From positions 1-24,325 of the forward strand of contig CANQBT010000018.1 of assembly GCA_947589405.1 (NCBI GenBank): a stretch of 24,325 nt of DNA, in the 5' to 3' direction. Position 1 is the first letter of the stretch; each line of letters begins with the position of its first letter. A model generated the notes under the pieces. It saw only the letters and a list, made by a program, of their open reading frames with translations, had not been told where the DNA came from and did no database searches. Origin of the DNA: an uncultured Clostridia bacterium (GTDB lineage: Bacteria > Bacillota > Clostridia > Lachnospirales > CAG-274). Of this stretch, positions 22,962 to 24,325 are shown piece by piece. The translations under genes and the position numbers were made by a program.

Positions 22962-23894
22962 ATGGCTGTTACAGCTGCTATGATCAAGGAATTAAGAGAA
23001 TTAACAGGTGTAGGCATGAGCGCTTGCAAGAACGCTCTTGTTGAGACCGATGGTAATATCGAAGAGGCAATTGAAGTATTGAGAAAGCAGGGTCTTGCCA
23101 ATGCTGCAAAGAAGGCAGGCAGGATCGCTGCCGAAGGTATAAGCTATGCTTATATTACTGATGACAATTCAGCAGGTGTTGTTGTTGAAGTAAACAGCGA
23201 AACTGATTTCGTTGCTAAGAATGATCTGTTCAAGACATTTGTAAATAACGTTGCCGTTCAGGTATCCAAGTCTGACGCTAAAGACGTTGATGAATTATTT
23301 ACAGAAAAATGGGTAGAGGACGATACTAAGACTGTTAAGGACGCCCTTACGGAAAAGATCTCTGTTATCGGTGAAAACCTTAATATCAGAAGATTTGCTA
23401 AAGTCGTAAATAACGGCGGCAGTTATCTTGTATCATATATCCATGCAGGCGGTAAGATCGCTGTTCTTGTTGAAATGGGTACAGATTCTAAGGACGACGC
23501 TGTTTTTGTAGCAGGTAAGAATGTTGCAATGCAGATCGCTTCTATGAATCCTAAGTTCGTTGCTACAAGCGATGTTCCCGAAGATTTTATTGCTCATGAG
23601 AAGGAAGTTCTTATGGAGCAGGCAAAGAATGATCCTAAGAACGCTAACAAGCCTGAGAATATTCTTGAAAAGATGCTTACAGGAAAGCTCAATAAGGAAT
23701 TAAAGGACTTCTGCCTGTTAGAGCAGGAATATGTATTAGGCGACAAGATCTCTGTAGGTCAGTACCTTAAGGAGGTTTCAAAGGAGATCGGTACAGATGT
23801 TACCGTTAAGAGCTTCATAAGATTTGAAACAGGCGAAGGTATCGAAAAGAAGAATGAAAACTTTGCTGAGGAAGTAGCTAAAGCAATGCAGTAA
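22962..23894 (+). CDS. tsf: Translation elongation factor Ts
   Basis: A 310-residue guanine nucleotide exchange factor that reloads EF-Tu with GTP. The N-terminal UBA-like domain (about 1-55) has the family motif LRELTGVGMSACKNAL; the central T81-D-F-V84-A-K-N is the loop that enters EF-Tu and disrupts its magnesium site; the two-subdomain core and C-terminal helical module follow. Length is normal. GGAGG precedes the ATG at 22962. It is co-transcribed with rpsB through the hairpin at 22897-22929. In most Bacillota pyrH follows next; here it does not within the visible sequence. Confidence 0.98.
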   Translation: MAVTAAMIKELRELTGVGMSACKNALVETDGNIEEAIEVLRKQGLANAAKKAGRIAAEGISYAYITDDNSAGVVVEVNSETDFVAKNDLFKTFVNNVAVQVSKSDAKDVDELFTEKWVEDDTKTVKDALTEKISVIGENLNIRRFAKVVNNGGSYLVSYIHAGGKIAVLVEMGTDSKDDAVFVAGKNVAMQIASMNPKFVATSDVPEDFIAHEKEVLMEQAKNDPKNANKPENILEKMLTGKLNKELKDFCLLEQEYVLGDKISVGQYLKEVSKEIGTDVTVKSFIRFETGEGIEKKNENFAEEVAKAMQ

Positions 23895-23904
23895 TTTTGG
23901 AATT

Positions 23905-24036
23905 TTCTTATAAATTCTTATAAATTGTTATATCTTTCTATATCGCTTAAACAGTGACATAGGGAAAAATAATAAAGTATTATATGTTTCTATAAAACCC
24001 TATAAAATTTATAAATTTTGGGATGTATTTTGGGAC
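23905..24036. repeat. AT-rich 10-bp-phased repeats and TTTTGGGA pair behind tsf
   Basis: Four degenerate 10-mers lie head to tail at 23905-23944 (TTCTTATAAA twice, TTGTTATATC, TTTCTATATC). After a 42-nt gap, CTATAAA repeats return in nearly the same 10-bp rhythm at 23987-24016, followed by two TTTTGGGA copies 12 bp apart (24017-24036 region). The stretch holds no supportable gene. Regular helical spacing is what a DNA-bending or multi-site binding protein would use; an integrase arm region is one possibility. Confidence 0.4.
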
Positions 24037-24143
24037 GGATTTGAGACTAAGTACAGACCAAATGCTTAGGCAAACTTCGCTTTATGCTTTATATTTATAA
24101 TAAATGGTGGGGTGAGGCAAAAAAATAAATACTTGTATAATGT

Positions 24144-24178
24144 GAGGAATTATCAAAAGGATAGTTCCTCTTTTTTTT
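24144..24178 (+). terminator. Intrinsic terminator, first one downstream of tsf
   Basis: An 11-bp stem (GAGGAATTATC with GATAGTTCCTC, one G-U), 5-nt loop, then eight T. It lies 250 nt after the tsf stop and is the first plus-strand terminator seen after it. Confidence 0.85.
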
Positions 24179-24181
24179 CGT

Positions 24182-24216
24182 AAAAAATAAGGGTACGCAA
24201 CTAAGCTACGTACCCT
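24182..24216 (-). terminator. Terminator of the partial gene at the window end
   Basis: An 8-bp stem (AGGGTACG with CGTACCCT) with an 11-nt loop and a U-rich tail on the minus strand, 17 nt beyond the stop of the partial coding region. Confidence 0.65.
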
Positions 24217-24233
24217 GTTATTTTATCATTATA

Positions 24234-24325
24234 TTATTCCTTAAGACTTTCTATTTCTGCTTCAAGCTCATTAATCTTCTCTCTGAACTCTGCTCTTTTC
24301 AATCTTGTTTCTTCATATTCCTCAT
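24234..24325 (-). CDS. C-terminus of an unidentified coiled-coil protein (partial)
   Basis: On the minus strand an open frame enters from the window edge and gives 29 residues before TAA: a highly charged helix (EEYEETRLKRAEFR, then KINELEAEIESLKE) with leucine/isoleucine heptad spacing, typical of a terminal coiled coil. A terminator lies 17 nt past the stop, which supports a real gene end. Too little is visible to name the family; small phage-like or regulatory proteins and recombinases often end in such helices, but that is only a hint. Confidence 0.5.
   Translation of the reverse strand, partial: EEYEETRLKRAEFREKINELEAEIESLKE

Noticed and set aside
23914..24069. An open frame of about 50 codons behind tsf ending in a Trp/Phe-rich stretch.
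   Set aside because: No start codon with a ribosome binding site; composition reflects the phased AT repeats. An integrase remnant cannot be shown.
1..24325. CRISPR arrays, tRNA or rRNA genes.
   Set aside because: No regularly spaced repeat-spacer pattern, cloverleaf or rRNA sequence was seen on either strand.

Overview
The window looks like the chromosome of a low-GC Clostridia species (Bacillota), probably an anaerobic gut commensal that uses plant cell-wall sugars. Reasons: AT-rich intergenic DNA with near-consensus sigma-A promoters, strong GGAGG ribosome binding sites, Firmicute-type genes (LplABC-like sugar importer, DUF378, DUF1292, DUF445, BlaI-like regulator, ComEB-type dCMP deaminase) and two ferredoxin-domain aldo/keto reductases typical of anaerobes. 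I cannot name the genus from the sequence alone.

Layout. (1) 141-368: small DUF378 membrane protein with its own terminator. (2) 534-6862, plus strand: pectin-type carbohydrate locus. A lipoprotein sugar-binding protein and two permeases of the CUT1/LplBC type form one operon ended by a 14-bp hairpin. They are followed by an alpha/beta-hydrolase esterase and a signal-less GH28 polygalacturonase-like enzyme, each behind its own candidate promoter. No transporter ATPase is encoded, so a shared MsmX-type ATPase elsewhere is implied. The likely flow is import of pectic oligosaccharides, deacylation and hydrolysis in the cytoplasm. (3) 6956-7201: DUF1292 protein. (4) 7201-7970: orphan BlaI-family repressor and, divergent from it, a promoter whose -35 and -10 are separated by a run of eight G, reading into a terminated, apparently non-coding unit of about 190 nt. 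(5) 7971-11354, minus strand: amidase_3 cell-wall hydrolase, DUF445 protein and Fe-S aldo/keto reductase in one operon. (6) 11361-13878, minus strand: aroC-lysA. (7) 13786-17259, plus strand: KtrB-KtrA potassium uptake, SpoU rRNA methyltransferase and dCMP deaminase, overlapping or tightly packed. (8) 17263-17570: a 308-bp MITE-like element with perfect 14-bp terminal inverted repeats and nested internal hairpins. (9) 17586-20926, minus strand: second Fe-S aldo/keto reductase, an SH3-NlpC/P60 endopeptidase and a secreted YHYH/BIG2/stalk protein, each with its own promoter; the last two have clear terminators. (10) 21114-23894, plus strand: aroD, then rpsB-tsf with a structured rpsB leader and an attenuator-like hairpin between the two genes. 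(11) 23895-24325: repeat-rich DNA where pyrH would usually follow tsf, and the 3' end of a minus-strand coiled-coil gene.

Most of the window is ordinary core and carbohydrate metabolism. The parts most worth a second look are the poly-G promoter with its putative small RNA (7727-7945), the MITE-like element, the rpsB leader fold, and the repeat-rich tract behind tsf that may be the edge of an integrated element. Promoters, terminators and RNA folds were found by eye; none was computed.
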